A stretch of DNA of 64,000 nt. Source: Notamacropus eugenii (lineage: Eukaryota > Chordata > Mammalia > Diprotodontia > Macropodidae). The translations under genes were made by a program, and so were the position numbers. Below are positions 23,061-32,408 of this stretch, piece by piece; within the stretch, counting starts at the first letter, position 1; every line of letters starts with the position of its first letter. The notes under the pieces were generated by a model. It was not told the origin of the DNA. It made no database searches and worked only from the letters and a program-made list of their open reading frames with translations. The DNA lies in assembly GCF_028372415.1 (NCBI RefSeq), contig NC_092872.1, forward strand, positions 13,730,479 through 13,794,478, in the 5' to 3' direction.

Positions 23061-25339
23061 ACTGAAGATAAAGACAAGTAAGGCAAAGAGAGTGGGTAAG
23101 AAAGAGAATAGTGTTGGCTCCAATGGCTCAGGAAGGCTACATGTGGATAAGAGAGCATGACGATCTATAGAATGTCAGAGCTGGAAGGGATTTTAGGGAG
23201 CCTAGAGGTCACTTTTTCATTTAATCCAAGTTTGTCACTCATAATGTGTTTGACAAGGAGCTAATGAATTAAAAACACCTAGGAAGCATCTACAATGTGA
23301 AAATTCCTGTTCCAGGTGCTGGAAAAGATGAAAAAAATAAAAAATTGCAGCAAGAGTAAGAGCAACACAGAGATGCTTCTACTCCCTTATCATAAAATAA
23401 TCACATGAATATGTGAGAATGTGAGAAATTCCAGAAAGAAAGGCTATCTTCCAGTCACATTGAATGTGTTGGTAGAACTTGGGGACTGCCTAGTTTAAAA
23501 GCAAAGTCACTAGGTCTCAGCGCCTGGGACAGGATCTATATGAAAAGTAGGAAGCTTCAGGCCAAGGCAACCTCAGTTGGGGGTGGGTGGAAGTGAGATT
23601 AAAAGATTGTCTGTGCCAGGTAAAGTTGTGCCCCATGCTCTGAAAGAACACATGATGGTGCCCAGATCTCCACTCCCTAGCAGGATATAGCAATGGGGTG
23701 AAAGATAGGATGGGTTGTAGATAGGGGTACTCTAGGAATGTAAGTCCAGGGAGACGGGTCCCAGAAGAGGGAGAGCCTGAGGAGATTTGGTGGCAGCCTG
23801 GTGCCAGATGAGGGAGGGAGGAACAGCTGGAGGACTGCCAAAGGGACTAATCATGGCTGCAGAAGTCCATTCCATGGACAAAACCTCCACCACTCTATCC
23901 TAACTGTAGCTCTGCCTAGGTTCCTCTTTCAGCCTACAACTGGCCATACATTGAGAAGCATTCATTGCTTTGATCCTGCTGAAGGAAAGGCAGTACTTGG
24001 AGAGACTCTCTGGCATTTGAGTTGAGTCTCTGTAGAGGTCAGAGTGAGGGAATGTCCAGGAAACTTGGTAGTTCTGATGACAGTGTGTCTCTCTTTAAGT
24101 CTAGTGTAGGATGAGGGAGTCTCTAATTTGGAGTATTGATGATGAGAAAACACTAGGGCAAGTGAGGGGTTTTCCACCCAGGCCTGTGTCTGGTGCCCTC
24201 ACAATCTGAGAGGCATTGGCTCTACTGTGATATTGGTATGGGGAGGAGGGACAAGAGATCTGGATCTGATTTCACTTCTTGCTAGCAACATTCTTTTATT
24301 CGAAGGGACAAGTCTACTTTTCCCTTCTCCCCACTGACACCACAGATGACTTACTCACAAGAATCACTCAATTTGGATCTCTAACGTGACCTGGGTCTAA
24401 GTAGGCAGCTCATTCTCAAGACAATGGAGCCAACTTTCACTCTGTTTTCAGATGCCAAATCTGGTCAGTTCTCCCTCCTGTCCTGTCCACTTCACCTTTC
24501 CCATCCAAACCCTCCTTTCCATTCCTCTAACCACCACTCCCGAACAAGTCCTCATCACTTTTCACCTACTGCAATAATCTGCTGACTGATCCCCCTGTGC
24601 CAAATCCTAAATTTCTTCACTCCATTGTCCACCCAGCTTCCTAATGAAAACATGTGATCTTGTCACTTCCCTCCTTAAAACAAATAGTCAAAGAAGGAAA
24701 CAAAAACCTTCAGGTACTTCCTAGAGTCTATAGGATAAATGACAGACAACTGGACAACACATCATATTTAAGACCTTCTTGGCACCTATACCACCTTACA
24801 AACTACATCCCTTATTGTTCGAAATATTTTGCTGGCAAACTAGATTTCTTGCTTTTCCATAGTCTTATCTTGATGTGTCTAGAGTTCCCTGTGCCAGGAA
24901 TGAATCCCTGCCCATCTCTGCCCACTGAGAGCCTTCTCTTCCTCCAAGGCCCAGCTCAGACATCACTTTTTTCATGAAGCCTTCACAGGACTATTGCCCC
25001 TCCACCCCCACCCCACAGTCCTACCCATGAAGTCATCTCTCTCAGACTGTCTTGACCACTTCATGTCTAGCTGTTACCTGGTCCCAATCCCTGCCACATG
25101 TTCCATTGTATGCTTAGAATTCTGTTCCCGCTCCCATGCTTCCTAGATTCTCAGCCACTTCAGGGGAGACATTTTGAGTGGGGGGGGTTTTCCATCTTTT
25201 TATGTGCAATCTAAGAGTACATGAGAAGTCCTTAAATGAGAAAACATGGAGGCAGAAAGTACGTGAAGGGTAAACTGCAGCAAGTAAGAGACCTGGGAAT
25301 GGGCGAATGAACAAATGAATGACGGAATGAACAGACATT

Positions 25340-25650
25340 TCTGCTTTCAGTGCTTTCCCTCTCTTCATGATTTCCTATTTATTTGCTCACAGCTTGCTTT
25401 GCATACATTCTTTTGCATGTTGTCTCCCTTTCATTAGATTGTAATTTCCTGGAGGGCAGGGTCTGTCTTTTGCCTCTTTTTGGATCTCCAATACTAACAG
25501 AGTTCCTGGCACATACTAACTTACTAATTAATGTTTAGCAGTTAATTGAATGCCTTGGTGTGTCCCAGAAACAATGCTAAGTACTTGGAAAACAAATATA
25601 ATCCATGTATTCTGGCTCCAAATCCACAATCCAAATCTAGGCCCCTGAAA
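25340..25650 (+). repeat. L2-type fragment with extended match to cathelicidin intron 1
   Basis: This stretch matches 32,920-33,180 inside the cathelicidin first intron in the same orientation. The match covers the common L2 3' end (TTGTAA..GAGGGCAGGGTCTGTC) but also flanking sequence on both sides (CTTCATGATTTCCTATTT before; GAATGCCTTG..ACAATGCTAAGT after). It could be a rearranged relic of a cathelicidin locus or two copies of one repeat family. Confidence 0.5.
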
Positions 25651-26404
25651 CATTAGTCTTCCTCATGAGAAGCCTTCACAAGAAGGCCTTCATCTTCCTC
25701 TGCCTTCACTGACTGCTCCAACTCTCAGTGATCTCTCCTCCTACCTGGTTTTATACAGAACTGGCAAAACAAACCCTGGTACTCAGGCCAGAAACCTGAG
25801 GAAAAGCCCCACCTCTGTCACCTCAGGCTGCACCCTCACTGCTCAGTTCTTCATGTTTCCAATCTGTAAATTGGGGCCTCCACAACCAAGTTGGAGAGGC
25901 CCTGTGAGGTAGTAGATTGAGGACCCCCAGGAAGGAGTTAGGAAGCCTGGATTCCAATCCCCCTCTGACATAGTGGACATGCTGTGACATTCAACAAGTT
26001 GCTCCAAGCAGCCCTCCAAGACCACAAACTTCAGAACAATTGTCCGTCTGAATGGGTACAATGAGATTCTTCAGTAGAAACTCCCTACATCAAGGAAATC
26101 AACGATCTCTACTGTTCCCCTACCTTGCCCCCACCCTCACCAAATCAAAACGTAAAATCACTCTGTACTTTACCAGATCATTGTGAGAAAACACTGCAAT
26201 TTTTAAAGTGTCATCAGAATAGTACATGTTAGTATGTCCTATAATACCACCCGTATAATATTTTATTTTTATTTGATGATTTCCTTTGTATCAGCATTAT
26301 CTTCCTCACTACCCAGAAGGATGAAAGTTGGAGACTGAAGACACTGGTGCAAGAGAGAGACCCTACTAAGCAGCAAAACCAGGATGGGCTTGGTTAGGGT
26401 CTCC

Positions 26405-26614
26405 TCATTTGGCCACCCATATTACCAATGTGATACTCACAGCAGTTGCCGTGAATACACAGGTGTATTTCCAGGGCTGAATTACAAAATATAACAAATT
26501 TTCTTCCTCAAAGGTGAAACCAAGATATTGATTCAGATACCAGGAAACCAATTCCACCATGATAATAAGGAAGTTCATACACATCACCAACCCAGGGAGC
26601 ACTGACCTCCCCAA
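26405..26614 (-). other. Unrecognised open frame, one hydrophobic segment
   Basis: A 69-codon minus frame with a hydrophobic stretch (CMNFLIIMVELVSWYL) and a GTGAGT donor-like sequence in place near its end. The right copy at 62,569-62,766 is nearly identical, but so is the surrounding non-coding DNA, so conservation says nothing. No family recognised. It could be an exon of an unknown membrane protein or chance. Confidence 0.15.
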
Positions 26615-27079
26615 GCCTTCCCTCCCTTAGGCTTACCCACAAAAAACACTCCCCTAGGCAAAATTCTTCCCTCTCTCACTCATGCTAGCTGCTCTCTCCC
26701 AGCTCTGCCTCCCTGTCACTTCCTGCTGTATTCATTTGGCAAGCTCCTCCCACCATGGCCTGCATGTGACTCAGGCTCCACATGACTCAGGCTCCATCAC
26801 AGAAGTCAACTGCATTTGAGCTCAAAGCTGATCACATAGGCCTATTAATAGGTAGGATAGATCTTCCCATTCTTTTAACATTACATTCAGCCCCAAGACC
26901 TTTAATGTCCTTTATACAGGTCAATGGGAGTTTAGGGGTAAATGGTATCAACATAACTTCACACCAGTATAACTGGGATAACACAAAGTAAACATATAAA
27001 ACAGTGACTTTGGGTGGGGTCTTAAGCATAAGCATTTCATCTTTCTCCCTCGAATGAATGAGACCAAAAATCCCTTGGA

Positions 27080-27620
27080 GTATGTAATGTTAATTAGAGA
27101 GTTAAAGATCTTCTCCACCCTGATGGGCCTCTCCATTAAGGGAAGCTTGATGAGGGGAAGCCATATCTATTGTTAATTTCCAATAATTTCATTCAAATGA
27201 GAATAAAATGTTCTAATTTCTAATGGTTCTCAAGGGTTGTGATGCCATCTGCTTCTGAAAAGTGTATAAATACTCTTAGGTGAAGTTTGACTTTGAGGCT
27301 CATTTATTGGAACTGTTTGTCTGGCCAAATGAGACCCTGGACAGCTGCTAAGGAGTCCCCCTACTTTGAAAACCCAAATGTTGGTGCTTCTCTCTCTGGT
27401 AACTATGTATGTATGGTCAGACAGTTGGATCTTTCTGTGGATCTGTGATGTATGTATTGCTTACAGTCACACAGTTGGAAACCCTGTCTGTATGCTCATC
27501 TTTCTTTCTCTGCTTGTCTTTTCTCTGGAGTTCAGGGTGCTGAATTTTTACCCTGAATTAAGTGAATGACACATGTGCTTGATCAAAATGATTGTTGACT
27601 CCTCAAAAGTTGTTTGCCTT
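27080..27620. mobile_element. LTR-like repeat, left copy
   Basis: Its reverse complement matches 43,451-44,300 in the middle arm (shared 'CAACATTTGGGTTTTC', 'AGTATTTATACACTTTT', 'CATCAAGCTTCCCT'), and it recurs directly at 63,230-63,772. It lies beyond the ERV-L dUTPase in the expected place for a 3' LTR, but the ends and orientation are not resolved. The frame at 27,366-27,569 falls inside it. Confidence 0.5.
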
Positions 27621-28203
27621 TTAGAAAAGCAGATTAAGAACCTGTGTAGCTGGCCCTCCTGTGTATGTCAGGGTCCTTGCTGTTACAGGGTAAGGTATCA
27701 TCCTTCTCTAATTACTTCCTGCTGAGCTTGGATGGAGAACTGTCCCTGCCATGACAGGTCCCATTCAAGGGTTCAGTTCTTTAACCAGCATCCAGAGCTT
27801 GGTCGATGCCAGGTCCAGGCATGATGTATCACAGTCTTAGACAGAGGAAGACATCAGTTAAGCAGTCAGTCATCTACAAGTGCAGGGCACTAAGCCTGAA
27901 GCAGTCAAATCTAGCAAATAAGTTGTGCAGACAAAAGCCAAAAGGCATAAGGAGACAATAATGAGAAGCAGGATGGTTCTGGAGTTCATGAACCCACTAT
28001 CATAGCCTTACTCACAGTAAAACATATGAGTTAAGGGCACAATTTGGTAATCATCGAGTCCTGAATAAACAGCAGTTACCAGTTTCTGGTATTACCAGTA
28101 ATACCAGAAAAGTATTATCTTTTCCATGTGCTATAATCTCTGTAACCTTTGGAATATCATCTGGCATCTGTTTTACTCATCCTTTAGCTCCCAATTTTAT
28201 TCT

Positions 28204-28592
28204 ATCAGTGGAACCAAATCCTTCAGTTCCTCTGACAGTGACTGTGGAAGGAGGGTTAGTTTTCACAGGGAGTATTATTTCACAAGGAGTAATGATCACT
28301 TGAACTATTCTATCATTTTTACAAAACTATATAGGTTCTTCACCTAAATTTGGAAACATCATAATAATTTCTCCTTGATAATGAGAATCTATTACTCCAA
28401 CCAACACGTGTTCCTTCCGCTGCTAATTCTGATTTAGATAACATTTGTCTAAAATTATTTTTACAGATTCTCATACATATTCCAGTAGAGATTTTTCTTA
28501 TTTCTTTTCTATCCAACAAAAAGTCCTCTAAACAATGTAAATCATATCCAGCTGATCCAGGGGCTCCTAAATATGGTGCTGGGACATCGTGC
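28204..28592 (-). pseudogene. ERV-L-type pol: dUTPase domain remnant
   Basis: dUTPase hydrolyses dUTP to dUMP; ERV-L elements carry it after integrase at the end of pol. Minus-strand translation in shifting frames gives motif 1 (GSAGYDL), motif 3 (GVIDSHYQGEI) and motif 5 (RGTEGFGSTD), in order and correctly spaced for one domain. At least one frameshift between motifs 1 and 3 makes it non-functional. The matching integrase lies at 31,030-31,545, on the other side of an insertion. In the right-hand duplicate this part lies beyond the window. Confidence 0.85.
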
Positions 28593-28641
28593 CTTATAGT
28601 CCACTACTCAATATTTGGCATCTTATGTGTTTCCTGTTTTC

Positions 28642-30948
28642 TTTTTTTTTTTTTTTTTTACTAGGATGAAAATTTTTATTTTAAAGTAAAATTATAATTT
28701 TTTTTGGAGGGGGCTGTCAATTGATGTGTCTAGTTCTTTTAGTGCTAGAAGTCTGGGATTATAACAGTCTCACAAACTTTTACCTAGGACATACAATTCT
28801 GAGACTTCACCTTAATGCCAACAATGTCCTTATATCAAGGACCTGTGATTTTAATATTTTGAGAAGTTCCTCCAGTCTGCAACCCAGTGTAACTTACAGC
28901 CTTAAGGCGTTTCCTAGGCTCAGAGAGGTCAGGTGATTAGCCTACTATCACACAAATATTCAGAAACAAGATTTGAACCCAGGTCTTCCTGATTCTCAGT
29001 TCTTTACTCACGAAATTATACTGCCTCTCATTCATAAGCAAGAGGAGTAAAAGGAATGTAGATAATGAGCTCCATTAACAGTTCAGTGTCAAAACCACAG
29101 CAGCTTTTCTGTTAGCAGCTAGCAATGATTTTTTTCTGTATTTCACTCACAGATCAGTTTTTGATAACTTATCTAGCTCACTTAATCTAGCCAAAAAAGG
29201 AAAATTAGCTTCACTTCTTAACTTCCCATTAAATCTAAGATCAGCTACTTCCTTTTTTTCTATGAAGCAAAACCAAAGGAGAGATGTAAAATATATGTAG
29301 TCATTTAAAAAGTAAAAAATCAGTTCTATTATGAGTAAAATCACCTCCTCACACTGCCTGCCTAACAAAGCTATTAAAAGGTGTAAAGAGCTACTTGGAG
29401 TAAGGGGAGGAGAGCGTGACTTTCCTCTCAAGAAAGAGGGATTCTTGTTGAGGCATAGGTTGAACGCGATGACCTCTGAAAAGTCATTTTCATCTCTCAC
29501 ATTCTGTGATTTTGATCAAAAGAAAGCAGTTTTCCACTTTTTACTCCCTTTGTTTTGAAATAACACCCTCAAATTTATCTCTAACCACTGGTTCTCACAA
29601 GCAATTTAGCTTAAATCACTGTACACAGTACTGGTTTGCAAGAAGAGGGATGGAGAGATAGGCAGACGGGAATAAAAATGGATTTTAACAGTTTGATAGA
29701 AATATAATTAAAAATAACAATAGTAATATCACGCCATACATACACAATACATATACATGTGTGTATGTGTGTATATATATATATATATGCATATTTGTAT
29801 ATATGGATGTGTGGTGCTTTATAATCTTTTAAGACTTTAACATCAAAAAAGTCAAGCTTACTAAGCATTCTCTCTGCATCTACACTGACATGTAGATATG
29901 TAGACATAAGTAACATGAAAATTCAAGTTGTAAAAGAAAGAAATGGGCAATTACTCATAAAAATTATTTATGAAAGGAGCTTTATGGCTCCTTCAAATAA
30001 TACATGTACAATTGTGCTGTTTACAAACATTTAATGAACATACTTTTCAGAAACACATTACATAAAACAAAACAATGTGTATCATGTATGGTGGTTTATG
30101 CATGCATGCACCTGAGTTTTGAGTAAGGGGTGGGCAGAGACAGTCTAAACCTATGATTTTATCCATGAAGAAAATTCCTGGTCTACCAAATTTCCTTAAC
30201 TGATGTCGATATACAACTCCTGTGTAACTTACGGTCTTAGAGAGTTACTTGTGACACTGAAAAATTAAATCACTTCCCCAGAGTCAAAAAGCTACCAAGT
30301 GTCAGAGACATAACTAGAAGTCAAGGCTATCTCAATTCAGGGACACTTCTATATTCAATATGGTAGGCTGCTCCTTTGCAATGAGTCCATGACTTGGGTC
30401 TGACACATACTGATTACAGGCAAGTTTATGTATTGTCTTCCCCCATGAGAATGTAAACTTGAGGGATGGAGCTGCCAGCTTCTTCTTCATCTTCTTGAAA
30501 AAATCCCCCTGGCTTCTATCTGTAATGCCAGCTCTTACCACAGTACCCCACACATAGTAAATGCTTAACAAATGTTATTGACTTCACCTCTTGGTGCCCT
30601 TGGCAACTCTTCTTTTTAAATATGCTTGTTCTATTTCTAGGACTTGTTACACAAGATGGAATTCTGCAGATACACTGACAGTATTCTGCGCAGAGACTGT
30701 CAGGCAATCGCCTGCTGGGAAGTCCATGCGTCCCTTGGACCAGAGCGCTCCTGCTCCTGCCACCGCTGCCCCCCTGCACCAGAGGCTGCCCCAAATCGCG
30801 ATCAAAGCCGCTCTCCGCGCACTCGCTGCCCTGTTCACGGAAGTGTCAGCCCAAGGACTTTGGCTGCCTTCCGATGAAGGACCCCCAGGAGCCACTCCGC
30901 AGACACCCCCGCGGCTGCCTCCTCTCCCACCCCCACCTCCCTCCCCGT
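28642..30948 (-). pseudogene. Probable retrocopy of an unidentified mRNA, inserted in ERV-L
   Basis: Read on the minus strand this 2.3 kb block starts with a CpG-rich stretch (about 30,948-30,690, resembling a 5' UTR or first exon). It runs through AT-rich 3' UTR-like DNA with MIR pieces and ends in AATAAA (28,675-28,680) 15 nt before an 18-nt poly(A) (T-run 28,642-28,659). It is flanked by GTTTTCT on both sides (about 28,636 and 30,948), a short target duplication, and it cuts ERV-L pol between integrase and dUTPase. These are marks of LINE-driven retroposition. The parent gene was not recognised; frames 30,516-30,895 show no known domain. Confidence 0.6.
29733..29815. repeat. TA/TG microsatellite
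   Basis: Alternating GT, TA and CATATA tracts. The frame at 29,611-29,916 reads through it and is not coding. Confidence 0.85.
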
Positions 30949-31029
30949 TTTCTAATTGGTAGATCTGGAGTCATCATTCTGGCTAGAGATGTGCTTTCTC
31001 CCAATGATCCATAAAAGCAGTGAACAAAT

Positions 31030-31545
31030 TATCTTTCCAATGTTGATAAGAATTATTAGAACTTAACTTCCTTAACTGTCCTTTCAGTAATCCATTCCTT
31101 CTTCCAATTAAGCCAGATGTTTGTGCATAATATGGAATATGATGTATTCACTCTCTGTTGCTTAATATACAATATCTCTTCATTTCATTACCTTTCAGAT
31201 GTGACCCATTGTCACTTTGAATCTGCATTCCATCATAAAGACTTGTAATATCTAGAATTTTACAGATGTTTTTCTGGGTCACATTCTCATAAGGACAAGC
31301 CATTGTTACATCTCATTTGGTCTCAAAACAAGAACATATAAATTTGCATCCTTTATGTTGGGCTAGGAGTCCAATATAATCTACTTGCCAGATTTGGACT
31401 GGGACTTTTCTCCTTGCTCTCATTCCATTTACTATCCAAGGAATAGTTCCTTCCTTCTCCAGTTGACATGTGACATTCCTCAGCCACCTGTTTCAGCATT
31501 GAATGAGAGACAGTAATCCCTCAGTCTCATGCCCACTGGTAGGTG
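31030..31545 (-). pseudogene. ERV-L-type pol: integrase remnant
   Basis: Read on the minus strand: an HHCC-like finger with GHLGVATYQWA and a degenerate cysteine pair (31,460-31,545), the core motif IQSDNGSHLKG with the second catalytic aspartate (about 31,200-31,230), and YYAQTSGLIGRRNGLLK near the catalytic glutamate position, where glutamate appears replaced by glycine (about 31,085-31,135). Several stops and frameshifts are present. The order integrase then dUTPase (28.2-28.6 kb) points to class III, ERV-L. It is much older than the class II element. Confidence 0.8.
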
Positions 31546-31576
31546 GCCACCCCTAAATGGCCACCTGTTGCTGGAC

Positions 31577-31837
31577 TCATTTTGCTAGCACCAGATCATC
31601 AGTTCGTTTCAGAGTAGGGACAAGATGTTGAGGACCAATCTTTGCTAGTAAATGAACATATGCATTGTACTCATGTTCTGGTGTAATGAGGGCCACGGGA
31701 GGATCTACAGGAAAAACTGACCAATTAGTAACCTGGGGCCTGAGCATTTGGGAAGGATCAGAGTAGAATACAGAGGTCAGTTTAAACAACTCTAACTCTG
31801 TTGCAACGTTCCTTGAGTAACTGGAAAGGCAACCCAA
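31577..31837 (-). pseudogene. ERV-L pol: segment upstream of integrase
   Basis: An 86-codon minus frame leads directly into the integrase finger region. Its residues (HEYNAYVHLLAKIG) have no motif I can assign, but its position suggests the RNase H-integrase linker. It ends about 0.4 kb before the cathelicidin start codon. Confidence 0.4.
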
Positions 31838-32042
31838 TATGCCAGCTGACTGAACTATCCACCCATCTGCCAGGCCTGCAGGTCTTTGTAAAACAGAGAG
31901 AGATGGGGAACATATTTATTTTTTCACCTCCCTTTATCTCTCTAATATACTGCCTTCCTCTTCTACTTTTTCTCCATACTTCCCCTCTTTGTCCAATCCT
32001 TCCTTTTGATTAAGTCAAGGGCTGCATGATGAAATGGAAGGA

Positions 32043-32200
32043 GGAGACTCCCAGCCCTGGGGACAAGAGGTGACCAATCACAAAAGTATGGAGGAATTCA
32101 CACACCTCAGGCAACTGTTAGAAGCCAATGCCTGCAGGTATCCATCATCCTTCTGTAAGGCTGGGAGGAGCCAATGAATAAAGGATAACACCTTTCTGCC
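32043..32200 (+). promoter_or_regulatory. Cathelicidin proximal promoter (inferred)
   Basis: CCAAT at 32,171-32,175 is followed closely by a TATA-like AATAAAG at 32,177-32,183, about 40-45 bp before the first ATG at 32,223. That would give a very short 5' UTR. GGAGACTCCC at 32,043-32,052 resembles an NF-kappaB half-consensus. Element roles are inferred from sequence similarity only. Confidence 0.4.
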
Positions 32201-32222
32201 CAGAGCATTGAGCAACAAGAGG

Positions 32223-32408
32223 ATGAGGGGCTCAACCATGCAGGTACTCCTATTGGTGTTGGGGCTGCTCAGCCTGATGACTCCACTTGCCTGTGCCCAG
32301 GACCAGCCATACCAGGATGTGCTGAATAGATTCATTCAGGAATACAACAGAAAGTCAGAATCAGAAAGTCTCTTTCGTCTCTCAACTCTGAATCTGCCAC
32401 CAGAGGAG
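32223..32408 (+). CDS. Cathelicidin exon 1: signal peptide and start of cathelin
   Basis: The start chosen is the first ATG (32,223, A at -3), giving a basic n-region before the hydrophobic core LLLVLGLLSL. An in-frame ATG at 32,238 is an equally plausible start. Cleavage is likely after the alanine of PLACA, leaving the family-typical pyroglutamate-forming QDQPYQDVL. The exon continues FIQEYN and LFRLSTLNLPPEE, matching the cathelin first helix and strand, and ends at GAG|GTGAGT. Confidence 0.92.

Larger units (their letters stand above)
20185..25300 (+). repeat. Low-copy duplicated DNA, left copy, non-coding
   Basis: It matches 56,361-61,460 directly and about 35,030-40,450 in reverse. It contains an L3/L2-like LINE fragment, a MIR and simple sequence, listed separately. 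Frames such as 21,936-22,316 and 23,801-24,025 persist in the right copy only with frame-length changes and have no recognised domains. I do not call genes here. Confidence 0.65.
1..27848 (+). repeat. Left copy of a direct segmental duplication
   Basis: This block aligns in the same orientation with 45,174-63,990. Anchors: position 1 matches 45,174; 3,163 matches 47,227; 10,438 matches 53,110; 20,200 matches 56,380; 27,366 matches 63,518. The left copy alone holds the ERV at 12,117-18,597 and the stretches 2,050-3,160 and 6,245-10,437, which are deleted on the right. The right copy alone holds the HAL1 at 47,371-50,141. By eye, divergence is about 8-10% near the left end, 3-4% around 20-24 kb and below 1% in the last 2 kb. 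The block probably starts before the window. Confidence 0.9.

Noticed and set aside
26690..26760. Minus-strand 'GGGAGGAGCTTGCCAAATGAATA', resembling the cathelicidin promoter
   Set aside because: The downstream minus-strand sequence shows no cathelicidin exon 1, so a second promoter copy is not supported.
30591..30962. 123-codon + strand frame in CpG-rich DNA, a possible novel gene
   Set aside because: The poly(A) tail and AATAAA show the inserted unit reads on the minus strand. The + frame is compositional (P- and A-rich), without a start context or domain.
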